DNA from: CALCKU01 sp964534845
Lineage (GTDB): Bacteria > Pseudomonadota > Alphaproteobacteria > Caulobacterales > Maricaulaceae
NCBI GenBank assembly: GCA_964534845.1
Contig: CAZHPV010000097.1
Coordinates: 1 to 5,971 of the forward strand
Direction: 5' to 3'
DNA length: 5,971 nt
Below the pieces are notes generated by a model. That model ran no database searches and was not told the DNA's origin. It was given only the letters and a program-made list of their open reading frames with translations. Position 1 is the stretch's first letter; each line of letters opens with the position of its first letter. Positions 1 to 5,479 of this stretch are shown piece by piece. The position numbers were made by a program, and so were the translations under genes.

Positions 1-1040
1 CCTATATTGTCATCTTCATCATGCAACGCGGAGAGCGTGCGCTCTATCTCGTTTAAAAAATCGCTTTCCGCTAAACCCAATGCGATTTCTAAAGCATTTG
101 CGAAACCAACTTTATCGGTTCCGCCGTGGCTTTTCACCACTATACCATTAAGACCCAAAAACACCCCCCCATTTACGCGCCTTGGATCAATTCTCTTTTT
201 AAGTTTAATCATGGCGGGTAGATTGAGCCATGAAACGAATTTTGACCACGGATTGCCGGCTAGCGCTTCAGAGAAAAATTGTCCGATCAACTTTGCCATA
301 CCCTCAGAGGCCTTCAAAGCCACATTGCCAGTAAAGCCATCTGTAACAATAACGTCGATATCGCCTATCGAAATATCATTGCCTTCCACATAGCCAATGT
401 AATTAAGGTCTAGATTGCTCTCAGAAAGCCTTTCATGTGCGGCTTTGACAATAGCATTACCCTTTACCTGCTCCACGCCCACATTTAACAACCCAATGCT
501 TGGCTTTTCTTCTTTGTAAATAGCCCGGAAATAGGCCTCCCCTAACACAGCAAATTCAGTTAATTGTGCTGCATTGCAGTCAATATTTGCACCGACATCC
601 AATACTACACTCATACCATTTTTTTTGGGCCAAAGCGCCGCCAAGGCGGGACGCTGAACGCCTTCTTTCATACGGAGTTGAACCATAGACATGGCCATGA
701 GCGCCCCTGTATTACCAGCAGAAACGGCTAATTTGGCTTTCCCGGATTTAACCGCAGCTATCGTATTCCACATCGAGCTGCCTTTACCTCGCCTGACAGC
801 ATGTGAAGGTTTGGTCGTCATATCTATGGCCAACTCCGTATGCTCTATCTCAGAGCGTGCGGAGGTTTCTGGTGTTTTTGCCAATAACGGCTTTAAAACC
901 TCTTGATCACCATGAAGAATAAATCGCGCAGAACGCCCTTTACCAGAATGTTTCAGGAAATATTCTATGCCATTGATGACGATGTCTGGCGCGTTATCAC
1001 CACCCATAGCGTCAATTGAGAGTATGCGGCCTTGAACCAT
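1..1040 (-). CDS. plsX: PlsX, phosphate acyltransferase (3' end cut by window edge)
   Basis: PlsX converts acyl-ACP and phosphate to acyl-phosphate, the donor that PlsY uses in the first step of phospholipid synthesis; it is a peripheral membrane enzyme of the cytoplasm. Translating the minus strand from the ATG at 1040 gives about 346 residues with no stop, so the gene continues past base 1. Since PlsX is usually 340-360 residues, only the extreme C-terminus should be missing. Family motifs are clear: ISIDAMGGD-like start (SIDAMGGDNAPD, about residues 8-19), KPSHAVRRGKGSSMW (about 77-91), SAGNTGALM (about 107-115), VVLDVGANIDCN (about 145-156), LLNVGVEQVKGN (about 184-195), VTDGFTGNVALK (about 233-244) and LGLNGIVVKSHGG (about 309-321). 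A Shine-Dalgarno (AAGG, 1051-1048) sits 7 nt before the ATG and supports this start. fabH and an IHF subunit gene often follow in this class but would lie outside the window. Confidence 0.96.
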   Translation of the reverse strand, partial: MVQGRILSIDAMGGDNAPDIVINGIEYFLKHSGKGRSARFILHGDQEVLKPLLAKTPETSARSEIEHTELAIDMTTKPSHAVRRGKGSSMWNTIAAVKSGKAKLAVSAGNTGALMAMSMVQLRMKEGVQRPALAALWPKKNGMSVVLDVGANIDCNAAQLTEFAVLGEAYFRAIYKEEKPSIGLLNVGVEQVKGNAIVKAAHERLSESNLDLNYIGYVEGNDISIGDIDVIVTDGFTGNVALKASEGMAKLIGQFFSEALAGNPWSKFVSWLNLPAMIKLKKRIDPRRVNGGVFLGLNGIVVKSHGGTDKVGFANALEIALGLAESDFLNEIERTLSALHDEDDNI

Positions 1041-1137
1041 TAATCTGCCTTTTTTGATAATGGTGATGCCTCTGATCACGCTTTTGAGGGTTGCTATAAC
1101 AGATTATAGCCGAAGTGCTAAAAAAAAATCAGATTTT
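1041..1137 (-). promoter_or_regulatory. plsX leader with candidate -10 element
   Basis: This gap between the chaperone gene and plsX contains a consensus TATAAT on the minus strand (1108-1103), about 60 nt before the plsX ATG. No convincing -35 hexamer lies 16-18 nt upstream; that place is taken by a nine-T run (1128-1120 on the minus strand). It is therefore a plausible but unproven plsX promoter. The plsX Shine-Dalgarno is at 1051-1048. plsX could equally be read through from the chaperone gene, since no strong terminator separates them. Confidence 0.4.
1093..1110. repeat. Inverted repeat overlapping the candidate plsX -10
   Basis: GCTATAA (1093-1099), a 4-nt spacer CAGA, then TTATAGC (1104-1110) form a perfect 7-bp inverted repeat. 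Its right arm on the plus strand contains most of the minus-strand TATAAT. A dyad on a -10 could be an operator, but the arms are A/T-rich and part of the symmetry could be chance. A second, shorter dyad (GTGAT at 1063-1067 and ATCAC at 1075-1079) lies closer to plsX. Confidence 0.5.
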
Positions 1138-1683
1138 TCAGCTTTCAGCAAATTTCGCTTGGGCAATAAAAGCTAAGGATTGTCCTTTTAAGGCCCGATC
1201 AAAATTATTGATATATGCAATGACTTCCTGAATGAAGCTTTCGTCACTTTCTGCTAACAGCCCGCGTGTAAGGGCAGCTTCTAGTGCGTCCCCATTTTGA
1301 TCTTGGGAAATAGCGTCATCATATTGTTTGAGCCGTCCATAAAAAAACTGCATTATAGGTTTTATCCGCTTTGATACGCCTTTATCAGATAGCCCCTCTT
1401 CTCTTAGGGCTATATCGAAATCATCTTTCATGACGTCAAAAATTGCTTGAGAAAGCAATTTAGCGTTTTTTTGCTGCGACCCCTCGGGAAAAGCCCGTAA
1501 GGCTTTGAAAACAATAGCAATATGTAAGGTGAGGAAATCAATACGACCGTCATAGTTATCCGCTATGCGCCCGGCACCGAAAAAACGTTTTTGTCTCGAT
1601 TGCCGCATAACAGCCTGATAAATGCGTTCGGCATCCTCAATTTGGGCTGGCCGTCCACCTGTTAAACGGGAAAGAAAACCCAT
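1138..1683 (-). CDS. Ubiquinol-cytochrome c chaperone family protein (CBP3/UQCC1-like)
   Basis: This 181-residue protein resembles the Pfam ubiquinol-cytochrome C chaperone family, related to mitochondrial Cbp3/UQCC1, which helps assemble cytochrome b into respiratory complex III. The core is recognisable: YDGRIDFLTLHIAIVFKAL (about residues 44-62), AIFDVMKDDFDIALREEGLSD (split across about 80-100), GVSKRIKPIMQFFYGRLKQYD (split across about 102-122) and a helical C-terminus. It has no signal peptide or membrane segment, fitting a cytoplasmic assembly factor. The frame stays open upstream to 1842, but that extension overlaps bamE and has no family resemblance. The ATG at 1683 has GGAG (1695-1692) 8 nt upstream and gives the usual short N-terminus MGFLSRL. 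It is divergent from bamE and upstream of plsX on the same strand. The bacterial protein's exact client is not shown by the sequence. Confidence 0.9.
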   Translation of the reverse strand: MGFLSRLTGGRPAQIEDAERIYQAVMRQSRQKRFFGAGRIADNYDGRIDFLTLHIAIVFKALRAFPEGSQQKNAKLLSQAIFDVMKDDFDIALREEGLSDKGVSKRIKPIMQFFYGRLKQYDDAISQDQNGDALEAALTRGLLAESDESFIQEVIAYINNFDRALKGQSLAFIAQAKFAES

Positions 1684-1765
1684 TATGAGCACTCCATTAA
1701 TTTTTACACATCTAGACTTGCCAGAGCTCGCTGTATTAGGTAGGGCAATGTTTGAGAGATTGCAA
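1684..1765. promoter_or_regulatory. Divergent promoter region between the cytochrome bc1 chaperone gene and bamE
   Basis: These 82 bases separate two divergently transcribed genes, so promoters for both should lie here or extend into their 5' ends. On the minus side the GGAG Shine-Dalgarno of the chaperone gene is clear (1695-1692). On the plus side AGGTAGGG (1738-1745) and GAGAG (1754-1758) are candidate ribosome sites for alternative bamE starts. A TATTAG (1734-1739) on the plus strand and a TAAAAA-like stretch on the minus strand (around 1706-1701) are possible -10 elements, but neither has a good -35 at the right distance. Only the layout argues for promoters. Confidence 0.4.
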
Positions 1766-2281
1766 ATGAAAGACACAATGTCCGATAAGCTTTTGAAACT
1801 ATTTTGCTTAGCTGGCCTGACAATGGCAATATCTGCTTGCAACCCTATTTTACGTACACATGGATATATCCCGACCGATGAGAAACCTCAGGAGGTTGAG
1901 GTGCAATCCGACACAAAAGCAAGCGTTTTGGCTAGGCTTGGCAATCCATCAATCGAGGGCACTTTTGACGAAGAGCTTGAGACAGATACATGGTATTATA
2001 TGAATAGCGTTCGCCAACGGGTCGCTTATTTACGTCCTTTGGTTGAAGACCGTTCGATTACTGCGATTTCCTTTAACGAGGATGGTCAGGTGATGAAGGT
2101 GACTGAATATACGGTTGAAGATGGACGTTACGTCAATTATAGTGATCGCAAGACACCGACGCGGGGTCGTGAATTATCGGCTCTTGAACAGATTTTTGGA
2201 ACAATAGGCCGACTACCAACAGAACAATTTGGTGGTCAGCGAGACGTCCCGGGGGGGAGTGGAGGACCAGGCGGAGGTTAG
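1766..2281 (+). CDS. bamE: BamE, outer membrane protein assembly lipoprotein (SmpA/OmlA family)
   Basis: BamE is a lipoprotein of the BAM complex, which folds beta-barrel proteins into the outer membrane. The protein has a short basic N-terminus, a hydrophobic segment (LLKLFCLAGLTMA) and a lipobox ISAC whose Cys is residue 25 from this start. The mature part shows family features: HGYIP (about 32-36), TKASVLARLGNPS (about 50-62), DTWYYMNSVRQRVAYLRP (about 74-91) and ITAISFNEDGQVMKV (about 97-111), matching the single SmpA/OmlA fold. The tail is glycine-rich and includes a G7 run (2251-2257). The start is uncertain: ATG 1766 (171 aa, GAGAG 7 nt upstream), ATG 1778 (167 aa, the shortest signal peptide, weak Shine-Dalgarno) or ATG 1748 (177 aa, AGGTAGGG upstream). 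Longer starts overlap the divergent chaperone gene and add non-signal-peptide sequence. The stop is followed by a strong terminator, so bamE is probably monocistronic. Confidence 0.92.
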   Translation: MKDTMSDKLLKLFCLAGLTMAISACNPILRTHGYIPTDEKPQEVEVQSDTKASVLARLGNPSIEGTFDEELETDTWYYMNSVRQRVAYLRPLVEDRSITAISFNEDGQVMKVTEYTVEDGRYVNYSDRKTPTRGRELSALEQIFGTIGRLPTEQFGGQRDVPGGSGGPGGG

Positions 2282-2289
2282 TCTTCGTC

Positions 2290-2306
2290 TTTACCTTCAA
2301 GGTAAA
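2290..2306. repeat. 17-nt odd palindrome just downstream of bamE
   Basis: TTTACCTT, a central C at 2298, then AAGGTAAA form a perfect inverted repeat with 8-bp arms. With one central base it cannot fold fully as RNA, though a shorter hairpin is possible. Its last four bases (2303-2306) are shared with the left arm of the terminator. It could be a protein-binding dyad or chance; its position between two convergent genes argues against a promoter operator. Confidence 0.5.
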
Positions 2307-2348
2307 AGCCCGATTACAGGTTCATATAGAGCCTTAATCGGGCTTTTA
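2303..2348. terminator. Bidirectional intrinsic terminator between bamE and thiL
   Basis: TAAAAGCCCGATTA (2303-2316) is perfectly complementary to TAATCGGGCTTTTA (2335-2348), a 14-bp stem. The stem can extend by AGG/CCT (2318-2320 with 2332-2334) if C2317 bulges, leaving an 11-nt loop. On the plus strand the 3' arm runs into TTTTATTTTAG, a U-rich tail for bamE. On the minus strand it ends in TTTTACCTT, which can serve the thiL end of the rib operon. Placement between two convergent stop codons (2281 and 2395) fits a shared terminator. Confidence 0.88.
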
Positions 2349-2394
2349 TTTTAGCGTGAGTTTGTCAGCAACGCATGGATAAACAAAAGCGGTT

Positions 2395-3390
2395 TTAGTA
2401 GAGCTTATGCTTATAACCTGATTGAATAGCGTCTAGTTTTTTCCCGTCCCCATTTATAAGCTCTATCGATGGATGTTCCAAGGAACGCGGACTGACTTGC
2501 CCGATTTTACTTAATAGCAGACCCGATTTTTTGGCAAATTTTTCAATGTCCGGCCGAACTGTTTGGGGGGCGCTAAAGCCAATTTGATAGTCATCGCCAG
2601 CGCTGATTAAGTCTAAAATACGGCTCTGTCTATCCGGCTTTATCCATTTTTTAGCTGCTGATGAGAGTGGTATGGCCTCAAATTCAAGCATTATGGAAAC
2701 ATTGCTGGCCTCGGCTATATGGCCAATATCTGCCAGCAAGCCATCAGAAATATCTACGCTAGCCGTCGCATATTTTAGAAGGACATCAATGATATCTAGG
2801 CGCGGCTCGGGACGATAATATGCGGATTTCACCGTTCTTTTTTGCTTTATGCTAAGGCCGGATTGCAAATCCGGATCGAGAACATGTAACAGGCCGAGAT
2901 AGCCGTCACCAATAGTTCCGCTCACCCAGATATCCTCGTCGGGTTTGGCGCCTGAGCGTTTGACCATGTCCCCTTTTGGAACTTGACCTATAAAGGTTGC
3001 ACTTAGCACCATAGGCCCTTCAGTCCTAACGGTATCCCCTCCAAAAAGCTTGAACTCATAGGATTCTTGTAGGGCTTCAAAACTATCACAAAATAGTTTC
3101 ATCGTCTTGGGTATATCGACTGTGTCGGGCCATGCAATCGACAATAAATAACCAATAGGCTTTGCGCCTTTTGCAGCAAGATCGGATAGGTTTGTGCGTA
3201 GGAGTTTATGTGCAGTATGCGCGCTATAATCTTGTTTAGGGAAATGCACACCCTCGACAAGACTATCCTTCGTTATAACGAGATCACAGTTTTCCGGCGG
3301 CGTAAACAGTGCAGCATCATCTTGCAAATTTAGACCTTCTGGCCCTGCGAGTGGCGCGAGGTAAGTTTTGATAAAATCGAATTCATCCAC
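2395..3390 (-). CDS. thiL: ThiL, thiamine-monophosphate kinase
   Basis: ThiL phosphorylates thiamine monophosphate with ATP to thiamine diphosphate, the active cofactor, in the cytoplasm. The protein is 331 residues, normal for the family. Motifs in order: QDDAALF (23-29), KDSLVEGVHF (41-50), NLSDLAAKGAKP (67-78), FGGDTVRT (116-123), GTIGDGYLGL (158-167), DISDGL (213-218), SAGDDYQIGF (263-272) and a terminal GYKH (325-328). The Asp-rich metal/nucleotide motifs are intact. SAGDDYQ replaces the more usual SGG(D/E)DYE, a mild deviation. The start is GTG at 3390, because the nearby ATG at 3386 is out of frame and the protein beginning MDEFDFIKTYLAPLA matches family N-termini. It is the last gene of the rib operon, 32 nt after nusB, and ends before the shared terminator. 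Confidence 0.97.
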   Translation of the reverse strand: MDEFDFIKTYLAPLAGPEGLNLQDDAALFTPPENCDLVITKDSLVEGVHFPKQDYSAHTAHKLLRTNLSDLAAKGAKPIGYLLSIAWPDTVDIPKTMKLFCDSFEALQESYEFKLFGGDTVRTEGPMVLSATFIGQVPKGDMVKRSGAKPDEDIWVSGTIGDGYLGLLHVLDPDLQSGLSIKQKRTVKSAYYRPEPRLDIIDVLLKYATASVDISDGLLADIGHIAEASNVSIMLEFEAIPLSSAAKKWIKPDRQSRILDLISAGDDYQIGFSAPQTVRPDIEKFAKKSGLLLSKIGQVSPRSLEHPSIELINGDGKKLDAIQSGYKHKLY

Positions 3391-3403
3391 AATCTGGTTT
3401 AAA

Positions 3404-3409
3404 CTTCCT
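3404..3409 (-). promoter_or_regulatory. Shine-Dalgarno of thiL, long spacing to GTG
   Basis: AGGAAG on the minus strand lies 13 nt before the GTG at 3390, longer than the usual 5-9 nt. No other in-frame start sits nearer to it, so this site probably serves thiL with reduced efficiency. It marks thiL as the only gene of the run with a clear independent ribosome site rather than an overlapping or near-abutting junction. Confidence 0.55.
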
Positions 3410-3422
3410 GTGTAATGGCGCT

Positions 3423-3902
3423 CTAAGTGTTTTCCCCGACAATTCCGAATTCCGCCTGTCGTATTTTCTTGGCAATTTTCTCTATAATACCGTTCACAAA
3501 GCCGGCTTCTTTATCATCGAAAAAATCGACGGCAATTGAGACATATTGATCAATAATGACGAGGGCTGGCACATCAGGCCGCCGACTTAATTCATAGACC
3601 CCTGCCCGCATGAGCGAGCGGAGCGTTTTATCGATACGCGACAATCTCCAGTTTTTAGTAAGGTGGTCGGATATTTCATTATCGATATTGTCTTGAAATT
3701 CTATGACGCCATGAACCAAGTCGATAAAAAATTCTTCATCAGCTTCCACATATCCGATTTCATCCGAGCCGCCAAAGTGGTGATTTTGAAATTCACGGAT
3801 AACGGTTTGGGAGCTTACTTCGCCAACATCCATTTGATATATGGCTTGCACAGCCGCCAGTCTGGCGGCACGTCTGCGTTTTGAGTGAGTCGTGTCAGAC
3901 AT
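3423..3902 (-). CDS. nusB: NusB, transcription antitermination factor
   Basis: NusB binds boxA RNA together with NusE (ribosomal protein S10) and supports antitermination during rRNA transcription. The 159-residue protein is all-helical in appearance with the family landmarks: the basic N-terminus KRRRAARLAAVQAIYQMD (about residues 8-25), which matches the RNA-binding arginine-rich start, WRLSRIDKTLRSLMRAGVYEL (split across about 86-106), VPALVIIDQYVSIAVDFF (about 111-128) and the closing EAGFVNGIIEKIA (about 132-144). The ATG shares one base with the ribH stop (TAATG), and there is no evident Shine-Dalgarno, so translation is probably coupled to ribH. The ribH-nusB-thiL order is widespread in Proteobacteria. 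The name is secure. Confidence 0.97.
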   Translation of the reverse strand: MSDTTHSKRRRAARLAAVQAIYQMDVGEVSSQTVIREFQNHHFGGSDEIGYVEADEEFFIDLVHGVIEFQDNIDNEISDHLTKNWRLSRIDKTLRSLMRAGVYELSRRPDVPALVIIDQYVSIAVDFFDDKEAGFVNGIIEKIAKKIRQAEFGIVGENT

Positions 3903-4327
3903 TACAAATCAAATTCAGACCGAATTTTGATCATTTTCAATACGGCATTAGCGGCAAAACCGCCTTTGTCTTTTTTGTCCTTCGATGCACGTGCTAAAGC
4001 CTGCGCCTCATTTTCGACCGTAATAATTCCGTTCCCGATAGCCAACTGATGGTTAACTGCAAGATCCATTAAGGCGCGCGCAGAATGATCGCAGACATAA
4101 TCATAATGCGTTGTTTCGCCGCGAATGACACAACCCAAGGCGACATAGCCGTCATAATGGGTTTTTGATTTATGCGCGTAAGAAATAACGTGCGGAATTT
4201 CCAGTGCGCCGGGTACGTTAACCTTGGTTATTTCTGCGCCCGCTTTTTGTAAGACAGACAAAGCCCCTTCTAATAAACCATCAGAAATGGATTCATAATA
4301 GCGGGCTTCAATAATGAGTATTTTCAT
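3902..4327 (-). CDS. ribH: RibH, 6,7-dimethyl-8-ribityllumazine synthase
   Basis: RibH condenses 5-amino-6-ribitylamino-uracildione with 3,4-dihydroxy-2-butanone 4-phosphate to form lumazine, the penultimate step of riboflavin synthesis. The protein has 141 residues, at the short end for the family because it begins directly with the first beta strand (MKILIIEARYYESISDGLLEGA, with the last residue at 22). Motifs: VPGALEIP (38-45), ALGCVIRGETTHYDYV (63-78) including the catalytic His at 74, GNGIITVENEAQALARA (98-114) and KGGFAANAVLKM (121-132). The Tyr pair at 10-11 takes the place of the aromatic residue that stacks on the substrate. The ATG overlaps the ribB stop by four bases (ATGA), and GAG (4337-4335) lies 7 nt upstream. 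RibH normally forms pentamers or 60-mers; which one applies here cannot be told from sequence. Confidence 0.98.
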   Translation of the reverse strand: MKILIIEARYYESISDGLLEGALSVLQKAGAEITKVNVPGALEIPHVISYAHKSKTHYDGYVALGCVIRGETTHYDYVCDHSARALMDLAVNHQLAIGNGIITVENEAQALARASKDKKDKGGFAANAVLKMIKIRSEFDL

Positions 4328-5478
4328 GCCTTATCTCGCCCTAACTTTAGCGGTGTAATACCGCAAAGTTCCAGATCATAAGCCTCCAAGCCAATCAGTT
4401 TTGGCATTGTATTGGTAATCAGGCGCATTTTTTTGACACCCTGATCTACTAATATTTGCGCCCCGACTCCGTATTCGCGAACATTTTGCTCTTTACGATC
4501 AACCTGACTTTTATGCGCCCCTAAACGTTCCAGCAAAGTATCAATACTCCCTTCCCGAATGAGGACGAGAACTGAGTGCCCTTCATGTGCGGCGAGTTGC
4601 TGCATGGCATCCCAAATCAAACCTGATCGCGGGCTTTCCTCATAAAGAACATCGCCCGCGAAATCGATTTTGTGAACACGAACAAGACTTTCCTCTCCGG
4701 ATTTGGCGGCTCCCTTTGTAAGGGCGACATGTTCTTTGCCATCTAGAAAATTACGGTAGACATGGATTTTAAAGTCATCGCCAGTTTGTGAGGTGAAATC
4801 ACTTGAGGCGACATGTTTTACGAAATGGTCCTTGCGCATACGATAAGCCACAAGATCTTCAATCGTTCCGATTTTTAAATCGTGATGCTTGGCAAAAATC
4901 ACAAGATCGTCCAACCGGGCCATAGTGCCATCATCATTCATGATTTCGCAAATTACAGCCGAGGGATTAAGGCCCGCCATGCGGGAAATATCAACAGACG
5001 CCTCCGTATGGCCGGTTCTTACCAAGACACCTCCATCTTTTGCGATTATCGGAAACATATGGCCGGGTGAGACGATGTCGTCCTGTCGGCTATCAGGGTC
5101 AATAGCCGTCTGAATAGTATGGGAGCGATCACCGGCGCTTATGCCGGTCGTTACGCCCTCACGAGCTTCGATTGATTGTGTAAAAGCGGTCTCAAAACGT
5201 GATCGGTTATCAACTGACATATTACGCAAGCCCAACACATCCGCTTTGTTAGATTCTAAGGCCAGACAGATGAGACCGCGTCCGAATTTAGCCATAAAAT
5301 TTATTGCATCAGGTGTTGCAAATTGGGCGGGAATAATCAGGTCGCCTTCATTTTCGCGGTCTTCAGCATCGACTAGAATATACATACGCCCATTACGGGC
5401 ATCCTCTATAATCTCTTCTGGGCTCGCCAGATCATAGGCTTTATGTTTGGCGGTTTCGGTCATGTCAATTTTTACCAT
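4324..5478 (-). CDS. ribB: RibB with degenerate RibA-like tail (RibBX-type 3,4-dihydroxy-2-butanone-4-phosphate synthase)
   Basis: The N-terminal half (about residues 16-220) is an intact RibB domain, which turns ribulose 5-phosphate into the four-carbon precursor of riboflavin. Visible motifs are DAEDRENEGDL (37-47, acidic metal/substrate loop), FGRGLICLAL (65-74), REGVTTGISAGDR (106-118), SPGHMFP (137-143) and RTGHTEASVD (154-163). Residues about 235-380 resemble GTP cyclohydrolase II (RVH 267-269, GDV 275-277, REYGVGAQIL 334-343, LITN 353-356). However, the three zinc-binding Cys positions read Asp272, Pro283 and Ser285, and RQEGRGIGL is replaced by IREGSIDTL (307-315), so cyclohydrolase activity is not expected. 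This matches the known RibBX variant. ATG 5478 follows the ribE stop by one base; an ATG at 5463 is an alternative. No good Shine-Dalgarno precedes either, so coupling to ribE is likely. Confidence 0.96.
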   Translation of the reverse strand: MVKIDMTETAKHKAYDLASPEEIIEDARNGRMYILVDAEDRENEGDLIIPAQFATPDAINFMAKFGRGLICLALESNKADVLGLRNMSVDNRSRFETAFTQSIEAREGVTTGISAGDRSHTIQTAIDPDSRQDDIVSPGHMFPIIAKDGGVLVRTGHTEASVDISRMAGLNPSAVICEIMNDDGTMARLDDLVIFAKHHDLKIGTIEDLVAYRMRKDHFVKHVASSDFTSQTGDDFKIHVYRNFLDGKEHVALTKGAAKSGEESLVRVHKIDFAGDVLYEESPRSGLIWDAMQQLAAHEGHSVLVLIREGSIDTLLERLGAHKSQVDRKEQNVREYGVGAQILVDQGVKKMRLITNTMPKLIGLEAYDLELCGITPLKLGRDKA

Positions 5479-5479
5479 T

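Noticed and set aside
164..170. C7 run in plsX as a possible phase-variation tract
   Set aside because: It encodes the conserved NGGV stretch in frame, and the reading frame is intact on both sides.
7..393. Plus-strand open frame of 128 codons at the left end
   Set aside because: It lies entirely opposite plsX, whose minus-strand translation shows strong family motifs through the same bases; the plus-strand peptide has no recognisable features.
691..906. Plus-strand open frame of 71 codons
   Set aside because: Antisense shadow of plsX.
1117..1142. Possible terminator after the chaperone gene (A/T-rich hairpin spanning its stop codon, near a nine-T run)
   Set aside because: The stem is six A-U pairs around a 3-nt loop with a bulged extension; too weak to call, though the T-run is real.
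1622..1765. 48-residue N-terminal extension of BamE
   Set aside because: It would run antisense through the start of the chaperone gene and would bury the lipoprotein signal peptide inside the protein.
1684..1842. 53-residue N-terminal extension of the cytochrome bc1 chaperone
   Set aside because: It overlaps the bamE promoter and signal-peptide region, shows no family similarity, and the ATG at 1683 has a well-spaced GGAG.
3663..3884. Plus-strand open frame of 73 codons
   Set aside because: Antisense shadow of nusB.
4882..5437. Several plus-strand open frames of 62-98 codons
   Set aside because: All lie opposite the strongly conserved RibB domain and have no features of their own.
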